64,000 bases of DNA from Sthenelais limicola (GCA_942159475.1 OW804102.1:35842873-35906872), one strand, 5' to 3'; shown: positions 11,501 to 24,300, counted from the first letter of the stretch. Made by a program: numbers and translations. Notes: generated by a model not told the origin, from the letters alone.

Positions 11501-11979
11501 TGCCATTGTTATGATGCTATGTACACAGGAGGACCCACTGGGTGGAGCTACAGTCAGACAAAGGAGGGCTGTGGCTGGGAGAGCAATTCTAGGGATTAAA
11601 CACACTACTCCATATCTTCAACCCATACATATCATTGGCTTATTCACTTATCATTCATAGCCCTAATTCAGTATATATATACTAGTATACACCCTAGTGT
11701 AACATTGGTGGAGAACCCAGGCACAATTTTCAATAAAGCGTTCTTGTTTCCTGCTATCATGTAAAAGAGCCCTATTGGTCTGTTCTTTTTTCAGAGCCAG
11801 GGGTGAGCAGTATACCCTCCACAAACAATGGAAAACTTGAGTGTGACATTTGTTTCGATGAACAAAAGTGCATTGCCTTTAACTGTGGACATACTGTATG
11901 TGCCACCTGCTCTAAGAGATTGAGGGACTGTCATGTCTGTCGCAAAAAGATCACACGCAGACTGAAAGTATTCTTATGA
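5377..11979 (+). CDS. Mind-bomb-related protein: tandem ZZ fingers plus C-terminal RING (5' end unresolved)
   Basis: Predicted RING E3 ubiquitin ligase related to mind bomb. ZZ exons: 5377-5547, 6341-6509, 7292-7460, 8243-8411, 9728-9893. Linker exons of 41 bp: 6011-6051, 6962-7002, 7913-7953, 9265-9305. Tail exon 10989-11077; RING exon 11795-11979, stop TGA. From 6341 the exons join without a break into about 355 residues. Introns before ZZ exons are phase 1 and after them phase 2. Each finger has CDGC (CDVC in the fifth), CxVC, CTxC and HxxH zinc ligands and ends LKIASPGAI. The last exon has a C3HC4 RING (CDIC, NCGH, ATC, CHVC) and ends RRLKVFL, as mind-bomb RINGs do. There are no MIB_HERC2 or ankyrin domains. 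ZZ1 has a 2-nt insertion and the upstream linker has a stop, so no start codon could be placed. It may be a functional short gene with an unseen first exon, or a decaying duplicate. Confidence 0.7.
8455..8555 (+). mobile_element. Possible LINE 3'-end fragment
   Basis: The sequence ctggatgactgtatgatgtg leads to ataaagaattcattattatt followed by a short ATT run, the form of a CR1/L2-like LINE 3' terminus with its microsatellite tail. It sits only in the fourth ZZ cassette and helps explain that cassette's extra length. No coding part is present, so the call rests on the tail alone. Confidence 0.35.
9772..10934. repeat. Apparently identical 581-bp tandem duplication
   Basis: 9772-10352 and 10353-10933 read the same base for base by eye, joined at ttaactgagaggc. 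The unit starts in the middle of the fifth ZZ exon and ends in the following intron (ctttggttaac). It contains the second half of the ZZ exon, its donor and about 460 bp of intron. Complete identity of intronic DNA implies a very recent duplication or a false duplication in the assembly. Confidence 0.92.
10353..10474 (+). pseudogene. Truncated sixth ZZ exon without acceptor
   Basis: Second copy of the 3' part of the ZZ exon at 9728-9893, made by the 581-bp duplication. It keeps the CAVC, CTDC and HQQH ligands and the GTAAGT donor, but the first zinc-ligand pair and the splice acceptor are missing because the junction replaced them with intron sequence (agctttggttaa). It is probably skipped, with the exon at 9728-9893 spliced straight to 10989. 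Confidence 0.75.
11795..11979 (+). CDS. RING-finger terminal exon of the ZZ-repeat gene
   Basis: Phase-1 acceptor (tgttcttttttcag) and 61 codons to a TGA stop. C3HC4 ligands: CDIC, then the C and H of NCGH, then TVC, ATC, DC and CHVC. The close spacing and basic C-terminus ending RRLKVFL match the last RING of mind-bomb ligases. It is the only RING in the window. A possible polyadenylation signal AATAAA lies at 12625-12630, and 11980-12600 is AT-rich 3' flank with no other gene. Confidence 0.85.
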
Positions 11980-12639
11980 GAATGAAGAAGTAGCAGCAAA
12001 TGTTGAGTCGCAAGGAGAATACTAGACAAATTAAAATATTTGATATTCCAGTACTTTGACACTTCATCATTATCTGAAGACATACATCATAATCATGCTT
12101 TCTTTGTACTTTTGTAATAACAAGTCTAGCAGATGCTAGACTGCCTAAACACTATCTAAGGGTACAGTCCACTCAATGGAATTAATGCTATGAATGCTAT
12201 ATTGGCTCATTATCCTATGGCTTCCTAGCTTTCACATTCGATATAAATATCTTGATGTAATGAAGTATTCATCTGTCTACTTCAACATGTCATAACCTCT
12301 GTACCCTGTATACCGCCATATCCGTGAGAAATATACAATAGGAAACCTATGCTTACAGTTGTTATTATTATTTTGATAATGAAAATGACTTCTCTGGATA
12401 ATAGAGATTTCATTCTTTTCATATTCTGCTGAAAATGAATTTTCCATAGTACAAGTCCCATTTTACCCATTTGTTGACATGCTTCCCAGAGAGCCAAGAG
12501 CCAAGGCTCCGTGAAGCATATCAACAGAGCTATTTTTAGACAACTATATATTTATGGTATGTGTACCATAAGTATATCTTTATTGCACCCCACTTATTGC
12601 ACCTCTCAAGAGGGATGCGCATATAATAAATCTAGTCGG

Positions 12640-13370
12640 GTTTCAGGTCTTCCAGTGAATATCTGAGGTAATTCCCCTGTCTTGTAATTAGAAGAAAGAT
12701 TTTACTTGTGTAAAAATGTCCTGCACGGAAAACTTTTTCCAATAATGATTGGTATATTACGTAATTTTCTCTAAATTGTCCATGTAAGAAAAGGGACTGT
12801 AACTGATTATCTTTGTAGTGTTATATATGTATTGTGACGGTTGAAGTGAATGGCACGTGGAATTAAATTGACTAGTTACCATGTAGCAGTCAGTCATATA
12901 GATATCATAATATTTAGAGCTTGGTGAACAGGCCTAATGCCCGGCTGTGGTTATCTATTGACATATTTATACGTATAGAGAGACAAGTGATTGGTTATCA
13001 TGAAGAGTGTCTAATGTGACCTCAGTGATAATTATCAGCTTATGTAAGCACCTGAATCAATTCATTTTTATATCAATCACGTTATCAAAATGTGGACAAT
13101 GTTGAACATTAGCAGCGGAATGCTGCTATAAACGATGGCAAGGACTGTATATTTAATGTTGGTTAGATTTGGATTCAACCCAATTAATTAATGGGTTTCA
13201 CTCACTAATCAAGCTGTTACCTACACCGTATATATGATCAATTAAGGTTATACCATCAATTCTGCCGCTGACTGAGGTGACGTCATGTGAATACTATGTA
13301 TATTTTCCGCCTATCGCTATGTGTATCCCCCACCCTCACACACACCATCCCTGCGCCCACCTGCCCTAAT
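12640..13370. other. Intergenic spacer, nothing recognised
   Basis: AT-rich spacer between the two mind-bomb-like genes. No exon, RNA gene or clear element was found before the 235-bp miniature element at 13375. Confidence 0.5.
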
Positions 13371-13374
13371 AAAT

Positions 13375-13609
13375 GGGTCAGATCTTTAGAAAATGTACAA
13401 TTGGCAGCTGTACATATTTAGTAAATTCTGCTAAATTAGGCTGGAATTTGGTCAATACTAAATTCGAGTATATTCGGATTTGCATTCATTCTAGCAATGT
13501 GTTTGGTTAGGTTGAATTAATTGTATTATAAACTTTATTTTCATCTGAAATTTGGGTAATTTGAGAAGATTGGCGAAGTTGAATTGTACATTTTCTGAAA
13601 ATCTGACCC
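13375..13609 (+). mobile_element. 235-bp miniature inverted-repeat element, family A
   Basis: Starts gggtcagatctttagaaaat and ends attttctgaaaatctgaccc. The terminal inverted repeats are about 28 bp and continue into gtacaatt/aattgtac. Flanked by AAAT on both sides (13371-13374 and 13610-13613), a 4-bp target duplication. The interior has no coding capacity. Same-family copies: 26525-26759 (same orientation), and 45390-45632, 63248-63473, 57738-57963 (opposite). Partial copies are near 46009, 54988 and 63795. Autonomous partner and superfamily unknown. Confidence 0.85.
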
Positions 13610-14408
13610 AAATAGTAACGCTCCATATGTCAGCCAGTATTTTAAACTTCTTGGTCGGTGGCCCCATTTACAGTGGTGACAAACATATTGTTGCAAAAGG
13701 TAAGTCGCTGCGCACATACTTCTCTTTATTTCTTAACATTAAAATAACCATTTTTATATGATACTAGTGAATTATTTAGTCTACCATCATGAGAACAACA
13801 CTGTCGTCAATTAGTAGATCAATGTGTTTTAGTTCTTTTAACATCTTGATCTATTAGAAGTTCGTAATAAAATTAAACCTTTGAAACAGAACGGCATAAA
13901 GAAGAGATGATATGAAAACAAATTTATAAAACTAGATATAATAATATGTAGAGAAGTTGAATATCTTAAGAAGAAAGAGCTCCTGCAAAACTGATTATTG
14001 TATGTATAAGGATGTTAATTACAAATCACAATTCAACGTTACCGCAACCAATCTTTTTAATCAACACAATACCTGAACTGATGTTGTACTAAATGGTCTG
14101 TCGTGGAAATGGACACACGCCTGGGTGTACGTTCTTATGTTTTCTTTTTTCCTTTTGTTTTGTCCGGATATTGTAACAAATGAAATGTATTCTTTCATAT
14201 ATAATATGAGTTTTGATCATTGTAGTAATACACCTTTTGAGAAATATTTGCTATGAATATTAAATACGGTGCGTACTGAGAATTATTGTAACCAATTTGC
14301 AAAATGTCGTCACTGAATAAAAAAGCTTAAACCGAATTATACTCCGATATATATCTAATATTTTAAACGTTTCACCTTAATTAGGATATCTATATTGAAC
14401 GTGTAGAG

Positions 14409-15225
14409 CCCGGGGGTGGGACACTCAGAGCCAAAGCTGACACCTATCTCCACTTTTGAAAATGGTCTCTTTTCAAGGATTTTTTCTTGAAAAAAGGACC
14501 CCTATTCTTGAAAATCACGGAGATTTCCCCCGGTTCAAAGGACCCCTTTTTAAGGAAACAAGGAGAATAATATACATAATACCATAACATTTATATAAAT
14601 AGTAGGTACCAAAAGAAATCATATTTGAATGGTTTGATCTCACTGAACTCGCAATGAACATACTTAGAGTGATCCAGTGTTCTCCGATTCAGTTAGAGTA
14701 AAGTTTAGCAGGATGAGCAGTCACTTAAATTGATGTCACATTGGTAATATCCAAGGCTGATCTGTGTGAATGTGCCATGCTCAACTGCTTTTTCTTTTCT
14801 TTTTCCTCGAGGATCCCTTCTTTGTTTTATTGGAGCTCTCTTTTTAGTATTTGTGATTGTGTTTAACTATTAAATTTTACCTACCTGTAGCAGTCCATAT
14901 CGGTTTGAGACATACACTAAGGTATAAGCTGTCTTGTATTCTCAAGCTGGATGCTTCCCCATTATACAATTCTTGCTGTACTCTTTACAGTACTTTGAAC
15001 TGCAACTGTAATACAAACATCACATGGGAACATCTTTTCAGAACTCCATTGTCACTAATGTTCCAAACATTTAGTAAATATAGGACTAAATCCTCAGAAA
15101 ATTAAGTACCTCTCTTTCAGATTTCGAGGTCCTTGATGTCTTTTGAAGAAACGGGCCCTTTCTCCCTGAAAATGGGAACTAGCATAGGTCTCACCTTTGG
15201 TTCCGAGTACCCCCCTTTTCTTTGT
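14409..15225. mobile_element. Possible non-autonomous element with imperfect terminal inverted repeats
   Basis: The left end around 14409-14470 (gggggtgggacactcagagc, caaagctgacacctat, gaaaatgg) is the imperfect reverse complement of the right end around 15165-15225 (ccattttc reversed, ataggtctcacctttg, gagtaccccccttttc). Arms are about 50 bp at roughly 75% identity. The interior includes tandem cttgaaaa and caaaggacccc motifs and an 82-codon frame at 14857 with no recognisable domain. It sits immediately upstream of the second mind-bomb-like gene. Confidence 0.4.
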
Positions 15226-15397
15226 TTCTTGTTGAGAGTGAATCTGGATTGGGCATAAACCATTACAAATGTATTGTATTACATTGAAGCTTAGAATCCG
15301 TTAATTGAACTGTAATGAATATTTATTTATAACTATAGCACAACTCATTGTTAATTTGAAGGGTTGAGAAAAGCCAGCTTTAACTCAATCTGTACAA

Positions 15398-18300
15398 ATG
15401 GCAGCTGGATTACTGTTAGGACTGCAACTTGCACAAGGCTTACAGCGTATTGTTGATGGTGTGGAGCTGAGTCAGACAGTAAAGGAAGGGCTGAGAGTTG
15501 TACGGGGACCTGACTGGGACTGGGACGACCAGGATCATGGAGAGGGACAAGTGGGCACGGTGGTGGAACGGAAGCTGGCGGAGAAACAAGTGATTGTACT
15601 GTGGGACTTTGGTACCCAAGCCAACTATAATGTTGGTAATGATGAGGAGTATGACCTCAGAGTTATTGACAATCGACCTTTAGGTAGGTACAGTCAGGGA
15701 GGGATACACAGGGTGTGGTCACAGGGTTGATGTGTGTCCACCAAATAGTTGGGAGTAATGCCACTACTACGACTAGCGCCAACTATTTATAAGTGTGTCA
15801 GTAGTAGGCTGTTGCTGGAAAAGGGCAATCAAACCTACCTGGGCTAGGTGTCATCTGGCATGTAATGGCTAGACCATATAGTGGATACGCATCTGCTGCT
15901 TCAAGCAGTGTTCCATGACTACTTCCTCTGTATATATACCTCCTTGGTACAGTTATGTATAGATCAACGCATTTAAAATAATGTACTCTTATACAAATGG
16001 TTGCAATACAGATATATTTGATTAGATAAGTAATATACGTTTAAAAAGAAAATATTGTGGCCATGAATGTATATACACTGTAAAATTATAAAACATGAAT
16101 TATGTAAATCCCAGGTTAACTTAGACCAATTTTGAATTGATGTATTGCATTAACTTGTAGAAATTTAATATATAGCGCAAATGAAACAATGGGAATTGCT
16201 CAGTGATACATAATACTAGGGGGCACCAACTGACCACCTTGATATCCTCAATAATCTTTGCCCATTAATTTCCATTCAATCTTTTAATATTTGCATGATG
16301 CTGCAGGCAGGGGCTCATTTTCTTATAAATCCGCTATTTAACAGGTATTAAAGGATGGGGGCGGGGGGGTCTATTTCCAGCCAACGTGCCAATGTGCTAA
16401 CACCACAATGTCTTAAACCAACCAAATTGTGTCATTTAGTTCATGTGTGATCATTAAAACCCTGAAGTATGGCACACACATGTGGGATTCGGAAAACTTC
16501 AAAGCATCCCAAACGGGAGTCTAGTATCTGCTTAATTATGTCATATGGGCATATATATTGACCATGGCTACAAACCCTAAACTCTACTTCCGCCTTTTCT
16601 CATTTAGGCATAGAGCACCCTGGAAGCAAATGCAGTGGTTGTGGAGAGCAGAACATCAAAGGCATGAAGTGGAGATGCTCTGTATGTCGCGGTGTAGACT
16701 TGTGTACCAAGTGCTTCATGGCAGACAAACACATCGCTTCCCATGCATTCATCAGATTCAACGAACCTTCATCTGATGGGTGAGTTTTAGTAAGAATTCT
16801 CATGGAGTATAATTATGTCTTGTCCAAAAGTAATATGTCATACCAAATATGCAGGATTTCTGTTGTCCCTTTCTTCAGTTGCAACTCGTTCTGAACTGTA
16901 TAATGTATATTATATATATATTTCATGATTTGAGTTCTCTTTTCGACTCCATCGTTAAATGATATGAGTCTCTATGTTGAATGGTCCCAGGGATATAACC
17001 ACCTTAGGCAAAGACTAAAAGGATTAATTTATATCATTAACTGTTAAGAATTAAAGCCCCTCTCAACCTATGAGTGATAAAAACGATTATCTCAAAACCC
17101 TCCAAAGATTTAGATTCAAATATTAAACTGGAATAAAATGGACATATCATTGGATCTTTCCTACCAGAGTAAAAGTACCAAAACGGTCAGAGTTGGAGAA
17201 GATCCCAATGAATGGCATCTTTCCTGGAGCCAAGGTTGTAAAGGGCAAAGATTGGCGCTGGGGTCGTCAAAATGGTAGGCACTGATTTCTCTGTTTAGTG
17301 TCCTGATGCCACAAACAGTGTATATTTATGCTCAAGATGGTCTTGTTCCTGTTTGTAGCTTTCCAGAAGATAGTTTTGCTGAAAGTTCCATGTCCTAGAA
17401 TGCCCATGGTAGTAAGGAGAAAATTCACTTCTCCCAACCCCACTATGCTTTATATACTTCAAATACTAGGGGAATAAGGACTTTAATCTGTTTGATTGAT
17501 TGATTGTATTCTTTATTTTGTTTCCAAAATCGGTTGTCCATTTCTGATTACTCAGGTCTTCCAATGGATGCCAGATACATTAAAAACAGATATTAACAAA
17601 ACAGAACTGTCAACAGTTAAAGTTTAAGCATTTATAGCTTTTGATTTCAGAGACAAAACACATGACTGTGCAATGTGACAGCTGCCAGGAGGACCCTCTG
17701 ATAGGCACCCGCTGGAAGTGTATGGCATGTCCTGACTATGACCTATGCACTGACTGCTACAACAGAATGGAACACCAACAGCATCCTTTCTTAAAGATAG
17801 CTTCCCCTGGGGCTACTCCGTAAGTAATATATGATATATAGGACTGGTTGTGTTATATGTTGCAACCAGCATATTGTACTTGTTGTGTATATCAATAGAA
17901 TTAGCGTTCCCGGACTAGTTAAAAAACCATAAAGGCGTTCTGTAAAAGCAGCTTCAAGAAAATCATGATTATCGTAACTATTGTAACCCAAGCAATGATA
18001 CAGTAATGGTAAACCTTTGTGAATGCCATTATTCTGAATTCACAGACTAGAGAATATTATAATGAATGTAATTGATTTAGACAGGCCATCATTACTCTGC
18101 TAAATTGCAAACATTGTTCTAATAATTAGTGAATTAAAAGTTTATATGAGGAGGATGACTCTCATAATAATACAAAAGACATTGTTATTATTAAAATGTA
18201 TTTCTGCATGTGTATTTATTCCGATATTGCAATAAGGACCGGCCCCATATAAGTGCCTGCCTTGAATAAGGGCTGGGGTTGGGGCAAGAATGGCTTGAAA

Positions 18301-21300
18301 AAAATTAGCACCCAGGCTTTTTTTCAGTGAAATACGATATTCCCTTTATACAATGCAGAGTCCGAGCAGAGCAAAGAGATCCTGGGTCCTTGCTCGCTGG
18401 AAACCTGGTCAATTTGCTGCTACGTACGGAGGGGATTGATGTAGATGTCAATGCTGGAGGTGGGTGACTGCATTCTATATAACTTCAGAATATCAATCAA
18501 GTGCCCCGTTTCTGGGGAGATCATGCAGAAGAAGGGGAGGGTCAATATGTTATTTGGTTGTGCAGATGGCCCCTATCTGCAGATGGCCCCTATCTGCCTT
18601 TTCTTTTCTTTGTTGACATGACATGCCCCAACCAGTTCAAGAGAAGAAAAATGTGGGGTATTATTTAGCAGGTGAACACTGAAAATCGTTGGCTAGTTTT
18701 TTGGGGGGCTTTTTTACATATATTTAGAATTTCTCTCCATAGAAGTTTGTTGGGCATATGGCCCCTATACCAAGCATAAAAGGCCAATTAATCCTGTATA
18801 GTATTGATCTCACCCCACATCCTCACATAAGTCTTAGAATGCATGTTAGTGTAAGTGTCTGTAGAGCGGGGACACTTCATTAACAGATTACTTCTATTAG
18901 TCTTAGGGAGCTACTCTTATCTTTAGGAGCTCATCAGGTATGTATATAAATATGGATATATTCAATATGGAGGGATATCTCGAATGGGAACTAGGCTTGG
19001 CTTGTAACTTTAGTAGAGAAGGAGTATTAAAGGCGTGGAGTACTGGATGGCTTCTTTATTAATCCACAATTCACATGTTAATATTTCACTATACAGAAAA
19101 CATTAGAACATGACTTTCTCAGGGCTCCAGGGCTTCCAGTCAGTCAGCATGATATCTTCAGTGTACCGCAGTGGATGGTAGTGTATTTCATCATCCTGGT
19201 CATTGCATCAGACTGAGCTCTCTGAGTTAGGCTCAACGAATAACATATAGATCATACTACCATGTTCATACAATACATATAAATAATTAATCAATACATG
19301 TCAATTGATTAAATAGGATAAACAACATTAAAACCAGAGTGGACATTAACATAAGGAACAAGGTTCCTCATATAGCAGGCCATCACTTCTTCTGCTTCTC
19401 TCCATGGGATACATACCCTGCTACGTCACCAATTATTTTGGGGTATTCATGAATAATTAATCAAGCCTCAGTGATTTTGTCTGGACCTGAGCCTCACCTC
19501 AATTCACTGGGGTTATGTCACATTGGGCATAGTAGGTGCTTTGTCGGAGGATGGGCTAAACATGTAACAGGGCTAGATTTGGAGAATCTTGCCCTACCCT
19601 GGAAGGATGATAAAAAGTAGTATATGGTCAGGAACATTTCTTAACTAATGCTATTCATGAAATTACTTTTAGGTCACCGGACCCCTTGGTATAAATACGA
19701 TATCTACCCACCTCGATACTTTTAGATTAGTCAACATTTCAAAGTAAGCTTTGAATGGAAATTTCACATTCTATCAAAATCGGTCCTCTCCTTTACTTGT
19801 ATGGAGAGAAATTCTAAATATGATATGAAAAAAACCCATGATAACTAGTCAACAATTTTCATTGTTTACCTGCTTCAAATGGATATGTATACAATACTTA
19901 CAACTTCTCTGAAATCCTATTGCAGATGCTACTATGTCTGCAAAAGTGATAGGGGAAGATGATGCTAGGCCAGGCTGGGTAGAGGTAAAATGGCCTGATG
20001 GAACCAAGAACTGCTACAGACTGGGAGCTGATGGTAAAGTAGACCTGAAGTATACTTCCTGCACTACTGGAGGCTTCTACTACAAGGAGACACTCCCTAT
20101 TCTTGGTAAGGCAGTTGTCATGTGATCCGAACATTACAAATAATCTATTTCCTGTCCAGAGTTGGGACCCACTGAAAAGGAAAAGGGTAATTTGTCATTG
20201 ACGTTACATGGTCTTGTCTACAAAGGCCAGCGCTGAATCATTCATAGTTACTGTCTTTTGTACTTATCACTCCTAACAAGGAGAGGCTGGGGATATAAAC
20301 TAGACAAATATAACAAATATAAACTAGCCTAGGTTAGAGTATAGATGTATAATATAATAGTATAGTTTAATAATATAACAAATATTCATTACATTACCTT
20401 TTTAGGCCCTTCTTATGTCAAGGATATGTGCTCACCTTTTCTATTTCCAGCCTCATGCACTGTTAGGTCTCGTACAAATGATTTTTTTCTTTATTATTTT
20501 TATTACTATTTTTATTATTTACAGATCTATGTTTTAAACGAGAAATGTATTTTGAAACTATTCATTGAAGCCAAGCAACCTGTTAAAGGATTATACATAC
20601 CAATATAAGAAATAATTCAAACGGATTATACACTGCCCATCCACAATAATATATAATTTTTTTCCAGGTGAACAAGAGGATACAGTAGATGAGGCAGAGG
20701 TTCCTGAAGATAAAGTTGAGGTGGGAGACAGTGTCCGCATTGACCTTGATTTACAGACTTTCATGGAGCTCCAAGCAGGCCATGGAAAATGGTCAAAGGC
20801 CATGTCTAAAGTACGTCAAAATTCTTTCAATCCCGGTTACATTATGTTGTGTACAAAGTTAACATAAGTGATCATTGTCGCCCTCACCACTAGCCAGAAG
20901 ATGTTTCAGTGCTGAAACTAAACATCTGTTAGAAAATGGACTCCCATTTCGCTAATTTTTAATCAATTTGGAAAATTCTAAAACTTGCATGCTGCTGACA
21001 TCGTTGTGATTCTGGTATATATATGACATTAGTTTATACCTCGAATAAATATTTTCTGTAAGCGTATATATATGCTAGTATATTTGATATTGCCTTGATT
21101 CAAACTATCTGTTTGGGTTTGGATTTTTTGATTTTTGAAAGGATTTGTGCATCATTTTACTCACATAGTCTATGTAATTTCCTTACAGCTAATAGGAAAA
21201 ACAGGAAAGGTTCTATTTTTAACATCGACTGGTGACCTGCAAGTGAAATTTGAATCAGGGGCATTTACCATCAATCCAGCTGCATGTTCAAAACCTGAGG

Positions 21301-24300
21301 TTCCAGGCAAACAAGTGACAAGCCAAACACGTTGCATTGAAAGTAAGTAAAAGTTGCAAAAATCAGGTAAAATATAACTGATGTATATTGGGATGAATAA
21401 TGCTTTATCTCACCTCTGAAAGCATGGAGAATAGAATCCCCATAATTAACATAGACAATTTGTTTCCAATAAAGTAATGAGTCTGGCTTTCACACAGTGA
21501 AATGCAGATCTACAGTTATGTGAACTATGCAACCCCTTAGTAGTTCACCAACAGGAAGCATTTATAACTGATATTTCAATAAATTCCCATCATCATCTCA
21601 TCTAGTGTCTGGTGGTTTGCCCATTCTCCAGGGGATCCATGGAGAATGAGCTTCCCACCTTCAGCTTGGTTTTTCCTGTCTATAATGCTCACGGCAGTGA
21701 AGTGGCAGTATAATTATCTAATTGAAAAAATGCTACGCTGTGTCAAGTATCAAGTATTCGGTAGACAGTACACACCTCATATGCCCAATAGCATCTTTAT
21801 ATTCTCCCATCACATTGATATCATAAAAAGCTGAACAAATATTTTTTCTTTTTTAAAGGTAGTTCTTGCAGTCATGAATTAACTGGCTTAGAAGTTACGT
21901 TACATTTTTCTTTATACTGCAAATGACATCCACAGAACTAACAGGCTCACAATTAAGCCAGGACCACATTTGATGTGGAATTAAACACCACACAGAAAAA
22001 GGCTTAGAGGTTGGACACACTTGATATTTCCATGACGGCTAATTTGTATATATGTGCAGGATAAATGAGGGCTAAGTGCAGTTTTGACAGAAATCTTACT
22101 ATTTTACCACATGCAGTGAAACTCTGCATCCTATGTAGACCAGGCTTAATCCAGTTGCCTGTTTTATCAAAGCAACTTTAGGCCCCTATTATACGTCCTT
22201 GTAAATATTGGATGGTGTCCGGTGTTTCCCCCGCCAACATTCTCCCCGCCGCCAATCTCCCCGCTGCAATCTCCCCGCCTCCATTTCCCCGCCATACACT
22301 TTCCCCGCCCGTCATTCTCTCCGCCAAATTACCTCCCCGCCGACATTTTCCCCGCCTATTTCTATTTCATACAAGAGTAGGGATCTTATGTTATGTGTCT
22401 GGATATATAAGTATATCATGCGGACGATATATCACCTTGTATTACGTAATAACATTGTAACATAATGCAATAGATGTTGGTAAAATAGATAGTTTCATCT
22501 TCGCTCAATATTAATTTTAAGTAATTTAAGGGTTTTAAATGTATTTCTGTATTAAATTTCTGTAAATGTATTAAATAAATCGCAACCTACCATGTGATTA
22601 TTACAGCATGCTATACTATATGTTAAAATAATAAATTGTCATCTCTTCATTTAATAGAATTCTTAGGGACTGGGTAAACAGTTTTGTGAGTGCTTTGACT
22701 TTACCACCTTCTTTATTAATAATGCCTCGACATAGGCACTGCAATATTCATAATTCTACACAGACATTATTAGGTAATCATATTTAATAATATACCATTT
22801 AACCCTTGCCACCAGCATGGAAGATCCAGAACTAAGCCCCCCTGTTTTAGTTAGCCCCTGTTGTTATATTAGTTTATCATATACATTAATTATGCTAGAA
22901 TTTTATAGTAGAATTTGATAGTATAACTTGGCTATACTAAACAAAATTGTGTATTTGGGTCAAAAGAATTAGAAAACAAAACACTTTACAATTCCAACAA
23001 ATACTATTCTTTTACTTTAGTCACTTTGCTGCGTTTCACATCATGATTTTTAAGGTTGATTCCCAGTCAACCTGTACAAATTTTTATCATTTATTGGCGG
23101 GGAAAATGTCGGCGGAGAGGCCGTTTGGCGGGGAGAATGTATGGAGGGGAGAATGTCGGCGGGGAGATTTTTGGCGGGGAGATTGCGGCGGGGAGAATGT
23201 CGGCGGGGAGGTTGTTGGCGGGGGAATGACCTAGAACCATATTGGATAGAGTATGAAAATACTTGTTTGCGTGTACATTTGAGTTTCACCACAAAACCCT
23301 CACACATTGTCTCACAAACACTGCTTGTTTCCAGTTGTAATGATTGGAGTTGGGAGTTCCATCATAAGTGATGGTGACCTGGTGTACGTGAACATGGACA
23401 GAGATGCACTTAAATCTCTACAGAAAAAAGCTGTGGGTTGGAACGAAGAGATGGCTGGAGTAAGCAAGATTTTACCTTTGATCAATTTTCCTAACTCTTT
23501 ATGCACAGTTACTCATTTACTTAACAAATAAAGGCAGAATACATTACAGCCTCTTCACACTCATCAACCTCTTAACCTCCAAGTCTCATTCATTTCACCT
23601 CCCACCATCATATATACACTACACACCCAATTTCACCCACCCATTGCAACAATTCAAAGTATTTTAACTACGTATCACCACTTTTATAAGCAAATAGAAA
23701 TATTTTAATAATTCCAATCCTTCAACTTTTTCATTCCTTAATTGTACTACAACAGGACGGGGAAGGGGGATCATTAGCCATGATGTACATTCATTAATGC
23801 TTCACTGATAATTAATCCATAATTGTATGAAACAGATATGAAACAGAAATTAAGCCAACTGATAACAGCGATGCATGAACAGTATAACCATGTTTCGCTT
23901 TTTAAAGAATATGCCCCATTTCCCTTAATAAAACTATTTGAGACTTTTATAATATCACGATGAGTTGATTGATATCTTCTACACTCCAATTCCACAGTTT
24001 ATTGGAAGAGTAGGAAAGGTCACCATGGTGACAGGACCAATCGTAATGGTGGAATATGAGGGCCATAACAAACAGATGCCCTTCAACAGTGCTGCCGTCA
24101 CCAAGGTAAAGGTTGACAAGGGCGTCAGAAAATTACTACTCCCCTGCATTTATCAATCCTCTCAAATATCTTAAATGACTTTCAGATGGGTAGGAAACTT
24201 AAAAGGAACAGAGCAAATAGTAGAAAGTGTCAAGTTTTTGTTATTGATGTTGGCTCGCAAAAGTCCATATAAGTTACAAAGTTTTGTCTCTTAAAACCAT

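Noticed and set aside
11795..15683. Merging both mind-bomb-like loci into one gene
   Set aside because: The RING exon ends in a stop with mind-bomb-like C-terminal residues, and 15398 starts a new ATG exon with an N-terminal-type MIB_HERC2. A single gene would need the RING before the N-terminal domain.
22208..23371. Overlapping 70-95-codon frames at the C-rich and G-rich arrays
   Set aside because: They are translations of the repeat units of the 1026-bp element, not genes.
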